Source: Sphingobium xanthum (lineage in GTDB: Bacteria; Pseudomonadota; Alphaproteobacteria; Sphingomonadales; Sphingomonadaceae). Taken from it: a stretch of DNA of 64,000 nt. The notes below the pieces were generated by a model, which was not told the DNA's origin, searched no databases, and worked only from the letters and a program-made list of their open reading frames with translations. Made by a program: the position numbers and the translations under genes. Position 1 is the stretch's first letter; each line of letters opens with the position of its first letter. Location of the stretch: contig NZ_JAHKKS010000003.1 in assembly GCF_019737615.1 (NCBI RefSeq), forward strand, positions 286,001 to 350,000. Direction: 5' to 3'. This document shows positions 30,968 to 39,092 of this stretch, piece after piece.

Positions 30968-31273
30968 ATGCGTGGGACCATGAAAAAGTCCGCTGTCCAT
31001 GTGGGAGGACAAACGGTGACGATGACAAGGACGGTGGCGCGCGTGGCCGCAACGGCCGCATTGCTGGTGGGAACGGCGGCTTTGCCCGCCGCCGCAATGG
31101 CGGACACGCGCGCCAGCCAGACTGCGACGACCCAGGACGATTCGGACAGCCCCGATTGGGCACTGCTCGCCGTGGCGTGCGTGACGCTCATTGTCGGCCG
31201 CACGGTGGTGTACCGCCGCGCCCGGACGAAAACACAAGCGACGACGCCGGCGCCTTCCACCAAAAGCCATTGA
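30968..31273 (+). CDS. Small membrane protein inside the his operon
   Basis: Up to 101 residues (from ATG 30968) or 83 from the ATG at 31022, which gives the better signal peptide (MTRTVARVAATAALLVGTAA, then LPAAAMA). A short polar stretch (DTRASQTATTQDDSDSPD) is followed by one membrane segment (WALLAVACVTLIVGRTVVY) and a basic tail RRARTK. The plan is thus export signal, linker, anchor, basic end, as in sortase-type or exosortase-type tails, but there is no PEP or LPXTG motif. I do not recognise a family. It sits between hisF and hisE on the same strand; its stop is 31 bp before the hisE start. Confidence 0.65.
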   Translation: MRGTMKKSAVHVGGQTVTMTRTVARVAATAALLVGTAALPAAAMADTRASQTATTQDDSDSPDWALLAVACVTLIVGRTVVYRRARTKTQATTPAPSTKSH

Positions 31274-31304
31274 CGCCCGCAGCCCGAGCGGCAAGGAGGT
31301 GGCC

Positions 31305-31622
31305 ATGGACAGCCTCGCTCGCCTCGAACGCACCATCATCGCGCGGCGCGACGCGGACCCAGCAACCTCCTATGTGGCCAAGCTGCGCGCCAGGGGCCGA
31401 CCGAAAATGGCCCAGAAGCTCGGCGAGGAAGCCGTCGAGACGGTGATCGCGGCGCTCGGCGGGGACAAGAAGGAGCTCACCGGCGAAGCGGCCGATCTCC
31501 TTTTCCACCTCATCGCGCTGCTCGCCGATTGCGACGTGACTCTCGCCGATGTCTGCGCGGAGCTCGACCGGCGCGAGGGGGTCTCGGGCTTGGACGAAAA
31601 AGCATCCCGACCGGGAGAGTGA
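31305..31622 (+). CDS. hisE: Phosphoribosyl-ATP pyrophosphatase
   Basis: 105 residues, the second step of histidine synthesis. Family segments are KLGEEAVETVIAA and the helical ELTGEAADLLFHLIALLADC, the all-alpha MazG-like fold with metal-binding Glu and Asp. AAGGAGGT sits at the ideal distance before ATG 31305; the frame is open to 31191, overlapping the membrane protein gene, but that is not needed. The HIT gene follows with only 2 bp spacing. hisI is not in the window. Confidence 0.96.
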   Translation: MDSLARLERTIIARRDADPATSYVAKLRARGRPKMAQKLGEEAVETVIAALGGDKKELTGEAADLLFHLIALLADCDVTLADVCAELDRREGVSGLDEKASRPGE

Positions 31623-31624
31623 CC

Positions 31625-32002
31625 ATGCCGATCGACGCGACCCTGCCCTATGACGCGAGCAACATCTTCGCGCGCATCCTGCGCGGCGAGATCCCGAACC
31701 GCACCGTCTATGAGGATGAGCATGTGCTCGCCTTCCACGACATCAACCCGCAGGCGCCGACGCATGTGCTGGTGATCCCCAAGGGCGCCTATGTGAGCTG
31801 GGACGATTTCTCGGTGCGGGCGAGCGAGGCGGAGATTGCGGGCTTCATCCGGGCGGTAGGCAAGATCGCGCGCGAGGCAGGGCTGGTCGAGCACGGCTAT
31901 CGGCTGCTCGCCAATATCGGCCAGCATGCCGGGCAGGAAGTACCACATCTGCATATCCACATTTTCGCGGGCGCACCGCTCGGGCCGATGCTGGCCCGCT
32001 GA
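31625..32002 (+). CDS. HIT family hydrolase (histidine triad)
   Basis: 125 residues. The catalytic triad HLHIHI in QEVPHLHIHIFAG and the N-terminal FARILRGEIPNRTVYED and VLAFHDINPQAPTHVLVIPK are typical of the Hint branch, which hydrolyses AMP-linked substrates such as adenosine phosphoramidates. The ATG at 31625 is 2 bp after hisE, so it is probably translated from the his mRNA. The biological substrate is unknown. Confidence 0.93.
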   Translation: MPIDATLPYDASNIFARILRGEIPNRTVYEDEHVLAFHDINPQAPTHVLVIPKGAYVSWDDFSVRASEAEIAGFIRAVGKIAREAGLVEHGYRLLANIGQHAGQEVPHLHIHIFAGAPLGPMLAR

Positions 32003-32128
32003 GACCGCTCGCCGCGCGAGTCGCCCGCCGCTTCCGCACTTGCGCGGCCGCATTTAGTCGATAGTCTGCCCGCCATTCCAAAGGGGGAAGCAGCGCATGA
32101 CGCTGCATCAGGGAAAGAGACCAAGCGC

Positions 32129-33667
32129 ATGATCTTCGGACGCATCAAGCCGCTCGACGCCATTCTCGCCACCGCCGAAAAGAAATCGCTGCATCGATCC
32201 CTGGGAGCCTTCCAGCTCACCATGCTCGGCATCGGCGCGGTGATCGGCACCGGCATCTTCGTTCTAACCGCCGAGGCTGCCCAGAAGGCTGGCCCCGGCA
32301 TGATGTTCAGCTTCATCATCGCTGGCGTCGTCTGCGCCTTCGCGGCGCTCTGCTACGCGGAGATGGCGGCAATGGTGCCGGTGTCCGGCTCGGCCTATAC
32401 CTATAGCTATGCCGTGATGGGCGAGCTGATCGCCTGGATGGTCGGCTGGGCGCTGATCCTCGAATATGCCGTGGCGGCGGGCGCCGTTTCGGTCGGCTGG
32501 TCCGGCTATGTGGTCGGCTTGCTCGAACATACGCTCAGCATCGACATACCGGACACGCTGGTGGCGGGACCCTTCGATGGTGGCGCGATCAATCTTCCTG
32601 CCATGGCCATTGCCGGCCTCGTCACCTGGCTGCTCGTGATCGGCACGCGCGAGAGCGCCACTGTCAACGCGATCCTCGTCGCGATCAAGGTGAGCGCGCT
32701 GACCCTGTTCTGCGTGCTGGCTCTCCCGGTCATGAACAGCGAGCAATTCTCGCCGTTCGCGCCGACCGGCTTCCTCGGCATCGGCATGGCCGCCGCCTCG
32801 ATCTTTTTCGCTTATGTGGGTTTCGACGCGGTCTCGACCGCGGCCGAAGAAACCAAGAACCCGCAGCGCAACATGCCGATCGGCCTGATCGGCTCGCTCG
32901 CCATCTGCACCATCTTCTACCTGCTGGTCGCCGCCGGCGTGATCGGCGCGCCGGGGCTCAGCAGCCAGCCGGTGCGCGATGCGGCCGGTCTGGCACTGGA
33001 GCCGGGTAGCCGCGAGCTCGCCACGCAATGCGCCGCGCGCGCCGCCGAAGGCTTCAAGGATGTGGTCTGCTCGAAGGAAGCGCTCGCTTACACGCTTCGC
33101 GAAATCGGCTGGCCGCAGATCGGCAACCTGCTCGGTCTCGCCGCCGGTCTGGCGCTGCCGTCGGTCATCCTCATGATGATGTTCGGCCAGACCCGCATCT
33201 TCTTCGTGATGAGCCGCGACGGCCTGCTCCCCGCCGCCTTCTCGAAGATCCACCCCAAGTACAATACGCCGCACGTCATCACGATCATCACCGGTATCGC
33301 GGTGGCACTGTTCGCGGCCTTCTTCCCGGTCGGCCAGCTCGCCAACATCTCAAACTCGGGCACGCTGTTCGCCTTCGCAGCCGTCTCCATCGCGGTGATG
33401 GTCATCCGCAAGACCGATCCGAACCGGGCGCGCCCGTTCCGCACGCCGGCGGTGTTCATCACGGCGCCCATCGCGATCCTGGGCTGCATCTACCTGTTCG
33501 TGATGCTCGACCATAAGAGCATCATCCTGTTCCTCATCTGGGCGGTCATCGGCTTCGCGGTCTATTTCGGCTACAGCCGCAGCCGCAGCCATGTCGGCCT
33601 TGGCCATGTCGAGGTGCATGAGGACGATCCCGGTATCCCGCCGCAGCCGGTGCCGCCGGTCACCTGA
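32129..33667 (+). CDS. APC-type amino acid permease (cationic amino acid-like)
   Basis: 512 residues with about twelve hydrophobic segments. The substrate-binding start LGIGAVIGTGIFVLTAE carries the GxG motif of the APC superfamily, and ASIFFAYVGFDAVSTAAEET is the classic signature of the CAT-like cationic amino acid branch. A periplasmic loop (CAARAAEGFKDVVCSK) with two Cys lies in the middle. The substrate is probably an amino acid, but which one cannot be read from sequence. It lies after the his cluster, but 126 bp apart, so it may have its own promoter. The C-terminal tail (DPGIPPQPVPPVT) is disordered. Confidence 0.92.
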   Translation: MIFGRIKPLDAILATAEKKSLHRSLGAFQLTMLGIGAVIGTGIFVLTAEAAQKAGPGMMFSFIIAGVVCAFAALCYAEMAAMVPVSGSAYTYSYAVMGELIAWMVGWALILEYAVAAGAVSVGWSGYVVGLLEHTLSIDIPDTLVAGPFDGGAINLPAMAIAGLVTWLLVIGTRESATVNAILVAIKVSALTLFCVLALPVMNSEQFSPFAPTGFLGIGMAAASIFFAYVGFDAVSTAAEETKNPQRNMPIGLIGSLAICTIFYLLVAAGVIGAPGLSSQPVRDAAGLALEPGSRELATQCAARAAEGFKDVVCSKEALAYTLREIGWPQIGNLLGLAAGLALPSVILMMMFGQTRIFFVMSRDGLLPAAFSKIHPKYNTPHVITIITGIAVALFAAFFPVGQLANISNSGTLFAFAAVSIAVMVIRKTDPNRARPFRTPAVFITAPIAILGCIYLFVMLDHKSIILFLIWAVIGFAVYFGYSRSRSHVGLGHVEVHEDDPGIPPQPVPPVT

Positions 33668-33870
33668 CCGGCGGACCCTTGGCGTGATCGACTGGGTCGA
33701 TCGAAAATGCGTAATATTCTTGCGAAGGTTCTGAAAGTTCTGCCCTGCCCCCCAATTTTTAATCGGGTTTGATCGAGGAAAACGATCAGCCCTGCGATGA
33801 GAAAGAGCCTCCAATGGGCTGCCATCGAATGGGCGCTGTAGGAAAGAGCCTTCCGTACCTGAGACATGAA
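33668..33870. other. Intergenic region downstream of the permease gene
   Basis: About 200 bp without a clear gene. A 21-residue frame at 33707-33772 on the plus strand (MRNILAKVLKVLPCPPIFNR plus V) could be a peptide or chance. A minus-strand frame at 33571-33867 overlaps the permease and is not credible. A terminator at 33871 follows. Confidence 0.4.
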
Positions 33871-33904
33871 AAAGGCCGCCTGGGCTTCCCCGGCGGCCTT
33901 TTCT
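33871..33904. terminator. Terminator between permease and MetE-like gene
   Basis: AAAGGCCGCC at 33871-33880 pairs with GGCGGCCTTTTC at 33892-33903, with T runs on both sides. Because the neighbouring genes converge, it can serve both strands. Confidence 0.8.
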
Positions 33905-33910
33905 CTATTT

Positions 33911-33990
33911 CGTCACCCAGCGAAAGCTGGGGTCTCAGGCAGTAGCAGCGCACTCTCCCGGAGGAGATCTCAGCGTTCGCTGAGATGACG
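33911..33990. repeat. REP-like palindromic repeat pair
   Basis: Two short palindromes: CGTCACCCAGCGAAAGCTGGG-type at 33911-33933, and ATCTCAGCG at 33967-33975 pairing perfectly with CGCTGAGAT at 33978-33986, followed by GACGACG. The unit CGTCATCCCAGC(G)AAGCTGGGATGACG recurs at 46031-46058 and 46091-46118, so this is a dispersed family. Confidence 0.65.
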
Positions 33991-34016
33991 ACGTGGAAGA
34001 GCGCTCTGGCCTGACG

Positions 34017-35159
34017 TCAGTCGGCGCCCCAGACTTCGGCGGCGACTTCCATCACCAGCTCCATCTTGGCCTTCTGCTGCTCGACGGCAATGTCGTTGCC
34101 GTGGACCGTCGAGGCGAAGCCGCACTGGGGCGAGAGGGCGAGCTGGTCGAGCGGGGCGAACTTGGCAGCCTCGTCGATGCGGCGCTTGATCTCGTCCTTG
34201 GTCTCCAGCTCGCCGAGCTTGGTGGTGACGAGGCCGAGCACGACCTGCTTGCCCTTGGGAAGGAAGCGCAGCGGCGCGAAATCGCCCGAGCGCGCATCGT
34301 CATATTCGAGCAGGAAGCTGTCGATCGCGACTTCGTTGAACATGATCTCCGCGACCGGCTCATAGCCGCCCTCGGCCGCCCAGCTCGAACGGAAATTGCC
34401 GCGGCACAGATGCATGGCGGTAAACATCTCTGCGGGGGCCGTGGCCAGCGCGTCGTTGATCATCTTGGCATAATGGCGCGGCAGATCGTCCGGATTGAGG
34501 CCGCGCTTGCGGGCATTCTCGCGCTGCTGGCCATCGCACAGATAAGCGAGGTTGGTGTCGTCGAGCTGCAGATAACGGCAGCCGGCGTCGGCCAGATCGG
34601 CGACCTCGTCCTGATAGGCGGAGGCCACGTCGGCGAAGAAGTCGGTCATGTCGGGATAGACTTCCTCGCTGATGCCTTCGCGGCCGGCGCGGAAGTGCAG
34701 CATGGTCGGCGACGGGATCGTGACCTTGGCGGTCTCCTTCGTCACGCTCGCGAGGAACTCGAAGTCGGCGCGCTGGATCGGCTTGGCATGGGCGATCTTG
34801 CCGGTCACGATCATCTTGGGCGGCGCGAAATGCACATCCGTGCCCGTCGCGTTCTGGAACGCGACTTCCATGCCGCCCTTCTCCTCAATGCCGTCGAGCT
34901 GGAGCAGGAAATCAGTGTGGAAGAACTTGCGACGGAACTCGCCGTCGGTGATCGCCTTGAGGCCAACGCCTTCCTGGAGCGCGACGACGCCGCGAATCGC
35001 TTCATCCTCGATCGCGCGGAGCGCGGCCGCGTCGATCTTGCCGGCCGCGAAGGCATCGCGCGCCTCGATCAGGACCGGCGGCCGCAGAAAACTGCCGACA
35101 TGATCAGCATGGAAAGGGGCGCGGCTCGTGCCCGTCGAGTCAATCCGTCCGTGTTTCAT
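34017..35159 (-). CDS. MetE-like cobalamin-independent methyltransferase (C-terminal type)
   Basis: 380 residues, similar to the C-terminal barrel of MetE, and probably transfers a methyl group to a thiol such as homocysteine or to a related substrate. Zinc-ligand motifs are present: His and Cys in TAMHLCRGNFR, and Cys in ALSPQCGFASTVHG near the end. DHVGSFLRPPVL starts the conserved N-terminus. The N-terminal half of full MetE is missing, as in short single-barrel paralogues. Start at ATG 35159 with GGAGAGAG upstream. An AT-rich inverted repeat lies upstream of this gene. Exact substrate uncertain. Confidence 0.85.
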   Translation of the reverse strand: MKHGRIDSTGTSRAPFHADHVGSFLRPPVLIEARDAFAAGKIDAAALRAIEDEAIRGVVALQEGVGLKAITDGEFRRKFFHTDFLLQLDGIEEKGGMEVAFQNATGTDVHFAPPKMIVTGKIAHAKPIQRADFEFLASVTKETAKVTIPSPTMLHFRAGREGISEEVYPDMTDFFADVASAYQDEVADLADAGCRYLQLDDTNLAYLCDGQQRENARKRGLNPDDLPRHYAKMINDALATAPAEMFTAMHLCRGNFRSSWAAEGGYEPVAEIMFNEVAIDSFLLEYDDARSGDFAPLRFLPKGKQVVLGLVTTKLGELETKDEIKRRIDEAAKFAPLDQLALSPQCGFASTVHGNDIAVEQQKAKMELVMEVAAEVWGAD

Positions 35160-35190
35160 CGTCTCTCTCCAGACATAAGGATGAAGCGTG

Positions 35191-35210
35191 ATATAAAGCA
35201 TTCTTTATAT
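35191..35210. promoter_or_regulatory. Perfect inverted repeat upstream of the MetE-like gene
   Basis: ATATAAAG at 35191-35198 and CTTTATAT at 35203-35210, spacer CATT. A further GCTTTAT at 35218-35224 matches the reverse of ATAAAGC. It lies about 32-50 bp upstream of the ATG in an AT-rich patch that contrasts with the GC-rich surroundings, and is a good candidate operator or part of a promoter. Confidence 0.55.
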
Positions 35211-35262
35211 ATAGGAAGCTTTATGTTTGCTTAAATCGGAAGCCGGACCCTGCAGAAACGGA

Positions 35263-35288
35263 AAAGGCCCAGCGTGAACCGGGCCCTT
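35263..35288 (-). terminator. Terminator after the MFS gene (minus strand)
   Basis: On the minus strand AAGGGCCC pairs with GGGCCTTTT across a short loop. It lies about 32 bp after the stop codon of the Bcr/CflA transporter and ends in T. Confidence 0.65.
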
Positions 35289-35319
35289 AACGATCAGAGG
35301 TAACGAAAATGTGCGTGTT

Positions 35320-36570
35320 TCAGGTCGGCGGATTTTTCGGCCGGAGCGCGGCGCGGCGCGGGCGGGTGAACAGCTTGCCGCGCTCGGCCCAGAGAATGAA
35401 AGCGAGCGCGATGAGGCCGGTGACGAGAAAACCCTCGGCCAGCGGCGCGGTCGTCCCGTTGAAGCGCTGGCCGGTCATCGCACCGATCAGCGTCGCGAGC
35501 GCCATGCGCGCGAAGCTCTGGAAGCTCGCCGCCGACCCGGCGATGTGGCCGAAAGGTTCCATGGCGATCGAACCGAAGTTCGAGCCGGTGAAGCCGACCA
35601 TGCCCATGTTGATGGCGATCAATACCATGAACAGCAGCAGTGGCTCGGGATGAAGCTGGCTGGCGCCGAACTGGAGGACGCTCATGACGATGAAGCCGAA
35701 CAGGGCGGCATGCGACACGCGGCGCGCGCCGAAGCGCTCGACGATGCGGCTGTTCGAGAAATTGGCGAGCGCCATGGACCCGGCCACGCAGGCGAAGGCG
35801 ATCGGGAAGATGTCGGCCGCGTCAAACACGTCGAAGAAGATTTGCTGCGAGCTGTTCAGGAAGCCGAACATGCCGCCCATCATGACGCCGGCGGCCATCA
35901 TGTAGCCGAGGCCCTGCCGGTCCTGCACGCAGCTGACCCAGTTGCGCGCGATGACGGGCAGCGCGATCGGCTGGCGATAGGCCACGGGCAGAGTCTCGGG
36001 CAGGCGATACCAGGTCCAGACGAAGACGGCGGCGGCGGCGACGGCCTGGACATGGAAGATCTTCCGCCAGCTCGCCACTTCCAGCACGAGCTGGCCGATC
36101 GAGGGCGCCAGCACGGGCACCAGCATGAAGATGATGATGATGATGCTCATCACACGCGCCATCGCGTCGCCCGCATAGCGGTCGCGGATCACGGACACGG
36201 CCAGCACGCCGAGCCCGGCGGCGAAAAAGCCGTGCAAGGTGCGCATGATGAGCAGGATCTCGTAAGTCGGCGCGATGCCGGTCGCGATCCCGCCGATGGC
36301 CGAAAAGGCGATGCTGATCAGCAGCATCGGGCGTCGCCCGAACCGGTCCGCCAGCGGCCCCGCAACGAGCGAGCCGACCGCATTGGCCAGCATATAGGTC
36401 GAGATCATGTACTGCAGCCGATTGGGATCGGCGACGTGCAGCGACTCCCGGATCGCCGGGAAGGCCGGCAGCATGGCGTCGATGGCGAGCGCATTCAGCG
36501 CCATGGTGGAGGCCATGAGCGCGACGAACTCGCGGTCGTTCATCGAAAAGGGAGGTGCTTCTGTGGCCAT
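35320..36570 (-). CDS. Bcr/CflA-type MFS drug exporter
   Basis: 416 residues with about twelve hydrophobic segments. The N-terminus NALAIDAMLPAFPAIRESL, then YMLANAVGSLVAGPLADRFG and RRPMLL, fits the Bcr/CflA branch of the DHA1 family, which exports drugs and sometimes small peptides or sulfonamides. The signature of TM5 (PSIGQLVLEVASWRKIFH) is also there. Actual substrate unknown. Start at ATG 36570. It is alone on its transcript: a terminator lies downstream and the metW gene ends 116 bp upstream. Confidence 0.9.
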   Translation of the reverse strand: MATEAPPFSMNDREFVALMASTMALNALAIDAMLPAFPAIRESLHVADPNRLQYMISTYMLANAVGSLVAGPLADRFGRRPMLLISIAFSAIGGIATGIAPTYEILLIMRTLHGFFAAGLGVLAVSVIRDRYAGDAMARVMSIIIIIFMLVPVLAPSIGQLVLEVASWRKIFHVQAVAAAAVFVWTWYRLPETLPVAYRQPIALPVIARNWVSCVQDRQGLGYMMAAGVMMGGMFGFLNSSQQIFFDVFDAADIFPIAFACVAGSMALANFSNSRIVERFGARRVSHAALFGFIVMSVLQFGASQLHPEPLLLFMVLIAINMGMVGFTGSNFGSIAMEPFGHIAGSAASFQSFARMALATLIGAMTGQRFNGTTAPLAEGFLVTGLIALAFILWAERGKLFTRPRRAALRPKNPPT

Positions 36571-36686
36571 GATCTGTTTTCGCGTCGGTCGTTCGCTTGC
36601 TATCCGAGCGACTGGGAGCGCTATGCACGCGGGAAGCCTGATTGGCCAGCCCTAGCATAGGATGGCAGGTCCAACCTCCAAGAGCG

Positions 36687-37277
36687 TCAGCCGCGCAGCA
36701 GGAACACCGCATGCTCGGCGAAGAGATTGGCATTGGCCGATCCGGTTTCGCGCCCGCCGTTCAGGAACCACTGGCCGTCGATCTTCCACCCGCGATCGCG
36801 CACCATCGCGCGGAAATCATCGATGGTGACATGGTGGATGTTGGGCGTATCGTACCACATATAGGGCAGGATCTTGACGACCGGCATGCGCCCGCCAAAC
36901 AGCAGCGAGACGCGCCCGCGCCAATGCGCGAAATTGGGGAAGGAGACGAAGGCCTGCTTGCCGATGCGCAGCAGCTCCTCAGCGACGAGATCCGGCCGCC
37001 GCGTGGTCTGCAAGGTCTGGCTGAGGATCGCATAGTCGAAGCTGGCGTCGGGATAATAGCGCAGGTCGGTATCGGCGTCGCCCTGTACCACGGCGAGGCC
37101 GCGCGCCACGGCGGCCGCCACATTGGCCGGGTCCAGCTCCAGGCCGCGCACGTCCGCGTTTGCCGTCGCGCGTAACTCGGCCATCAGCGCGCCATCGCCG
37201 CAGCCGACATCGAGCACACGGGCGCCGCGCGCGACATGCCGCGCGATGAGCGCGAGATCGGGACGCACGTCCGTCAT
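36687..37277 (-). CDS. metW: MetW, partner of homoserine acetyltransferase
   Basis: 196 residues with a class I SAM-methyltransferase-like fold (ARVLDVGCGDGALMAELRAT near residue 20). Family segments FDYAILSQTLQTTRRPDLVA, FPNFAHWRGR and YMWYDTPNIHHVTIDDFR are those of MetW. MetW works with MetX in methionine biosynthesis in many Gram-negatives. The ATG at 37277 overlaps the end of the GNAT gene by 4 bp, and the whole set metX-GNAT-metW is one overlapping operon on the minus strand. Confidence 0.95.
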   Translation of the reverse strand: MTDVRPDLALIARHVARGARVLDVGCGDGALMAELRATANADVRGLELDPANVAAAVARGLAVVQGDADTDLRYYPDASFDYAILSQTLQTTRRPDLVAEELLRIGKQAFVSFPNFAHWRGRVSLLFGGRMPVVKILPYMWYDTPNIHHVTIDDFRAMVRDRGWKIDGQWFLNGGRETGSANANLFAEHAVFLLRG

Positions 37278-37708
37278 TGCGGGGCCCTCTCCAGCATGGC
37301 GAGGAAATCGGGGGCAAGGCGCTCCATATAGCGATCCGGCCGCTGCAGCGCATGGAAGCCGAGCGCGGCATAGACGCCATGCGCGTCCGCCGTGGTGAGG
37401 CCGATCCGGCGCAGGCCCGCATAGCCTGGATGCTCGAGGAACCAGCCGACCATGCGGCGGCCGAGGCCTTCCCCGCGTGCCGGCTCGTCGATCCAGACAT
37501 CGGCGAGCCAGGCGAAGGTCGCATGATCGGTGATCATCCGCGCGAAGCCGATCTGTTCGCCGTCCCGATAAGCGCCGAGGCAATGCGATCCGGCAATGGC
37601 GCGATCGACCACATCGCGGGCAATGCCCGGCGACCAGTAGCTGGAAGCGAGCCAGCCATGGATGCGCGCCACGTCTAGCCGCGTCTTGTCGTCGCTGAGC
37701 TCGATCAT
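37274..37708 (-). CDS. GNAT N-acetyltransferase between metX and metW
   Basis: 144 residues. The acetyl-CoA site [14 protein letters not shown] follows ADVWIDEPA, and [18 protein letters not shown] is the usual C-terminal beta-hairpin. A close parallel is the small GNAT family that acts on free amino acids or small amines, but the substrate is unknown. It overlaps metX by 4 bp upstream and metW by 4 bp downstream, which suggests a role next to methionine formation (inference). Confidence 0.87.
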   Translation of the reverse strand: MIELSDDKTRLDVARIHGWLASSYWSPGIARDVVDRAIAGSHCLGAYRDGEQIGFARMITDHATFAWLADVWIDEPARGEGLGRRMVGWFLEHPGYAGLRRIGLTTADAHGVYAALGFHALQRPDRYMERLAPDFLAMLERAPQ

Positions 37709-38850
37709 TCGCCGGCCCGCAGGAATCCATCGATGACGCGGTTCATCTCCGGCGCGTCGAGCAGGAAGGCGTCATGGCCGAACGGGCTGGAGAGCTCGAC
37801 GAAGCTCGCCTCGCGCCCGGCGGCATGGAGCGCGTGGACGATGATGCGCGATTCCGCCGTGGGGTAGAGCCAGTCCGTATCGAAGCTGATCAGGCAGTAG
37901 CGCGCGCGCGTCCTGGCGAAGGCCAAAGCGAGGCTGCCGCCCTGATCCTCGGCCATGTCGTAATAGTCCATCGCGCGCGTGATGTAGAGATAGGAGTTGG
38001 CGTCGAAGCGCTCGACGAAGCTGATCCCCTGATGGCGCAGATAGCTCTCGATCTGGAAGTCCGCATCGAAGCCGAACGTTTTGGATTCGCGCGCCTGCAG
38101 CTTGCGTCCGAACTTCTCGGTCAGGCCGGCTTCCGAGAGATAAGTGATGTGCGCCGCCATGCGCGCCACGGCGAGGCCGGCGGCCGGCGCATCGCCATCG
38201 GCATAATAATCACCGCCGCGCCAGCGCGGATCGGCCATGATCGCCTGCCGGCCGACTTCGTGGAAAGCAATGTTCTGCGCGCTGTGACGTGACGTCGAGG
38301 CGATGACGATCGCGCTGCGCACGCGATCGGGGAAGAGCGTCGGCCAGAGCAGCGCCTGCATGCCGCCCATGGAGCCACCGATCACCGCGGCGAGCTGCCC
38401 GATGCCGAGCGCGTCCAGCAGCATGCCTTGCGCACGGACCATGTCCGCTATGGTGATGACCGGGAAACGCATCGCCCAGGGCACGCCGGTGGCGGGATCG
38501 ACACTCGCCGGGCCGGACGAGCCGAGGCAGCTGCCCAGCACATTGGCGCAGATGATGAAATAGCGATCGGTATCGATCGGCTTGCCAGGCCCCACGGCGC
38601 GCACCCACCAGCCGGGCTTGCCGGTGACGGGATGGTCCGATGCGACGAACTGGTCGCCGGTCAGCGCATGGCAGATGAGCATGGCATTGCTGCCATCGGC
38701 ATTGAGCGTGCCGTAAGTCTCATAAGCGATATCGACGGGAGCGAGGCTCGCGCCGCTATCGAGCCGGAGCGGACCGGGCAGGCGCACGGAGCGGCGCAGG
38801 CCGAAGCGCTGGTCGGTGGAGGGCGCTGCGATTTCGCTGTGCGCGGACAT
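37705..38850 (-). CDS. metX: Homoserine O-acetyltransferase
   Basis: 381 residues, alpha/beta-hydrolase that acetylates (or succinylates) homoserine in methionine synthesis. Conserved parts are [20 protein letters not shown], the nucleophile elbow [12 protein letters not shown] and the late [12 protein letters not shown] and [11 protein letters not shown] with the catalytic Asp and His. The acyl donor cannot be told from the sequence. It is the first gene of the metX-GNAT-metW operon. The upstream intergenic region (about 240 bp) divides it from the divergent PEP-CTERM gene. Confidence 0.96.
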   Translation of the reverse strand: MSAHSEIAAPSTDQRFGLRRSVRLPGPLRLDSGASLAPVDIAYETYGTLNADGSNAMLICHALTGDQFVASDHPVTGKPGWWVRAVGPGKPIDTDRYFIICANVLGSCLGSSGPASVDPATGVPWAMRFPVITIADMVRAQGMLLDALGIGQLAAVIGGSMGGMQALLWPTLFPDRVRSAIVIASTSRHSAQNIAFHEVGRQAIMADPRWRGGDYYADGDAPAAGLAVARMAAHITYLSEAGLTEKFGRKLQARESKTFGFDADFQIESYLRHQGISFVERFDANSYLYITRAMDYYDMAEDQGGSLALAFARTRARYCLISFDTDWLYPTAESRIIVHALHAAGREASFVELSSPFGHDAFLLDAPEMNRVIDGFLRAGE

Positions 38851-39092
38851 GGGGCAAGCGATTGGGCTGTAGCGGGAGTCTTGTCAATCGGTGGGCACTT
38901 TTGTGGGATTGGTGGGCGCGCCCTACTGCGCCGGACGTGGAGTTGCGACGAGCGGCTAACAAATGGTTAACGAACCGTTGACACCCCGGCTCTGTGGTGA
39001 GAGCATTGACCAAGATCGTGGTGTGCTGCGCGTTGGGTAGATGCTCCGTACGGCGCGATCTGGTTGGGCCGTGTTGGCCCGCAAATAGTGGG

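Noticed and set aside
31022-31273. PEP-CTERM or LPXTG sorting signal in the small his-operon membrane protein
   Set aside because: The signal-linker-membrane-basic plan is similar, but no PEP or LPXTG motif is present.
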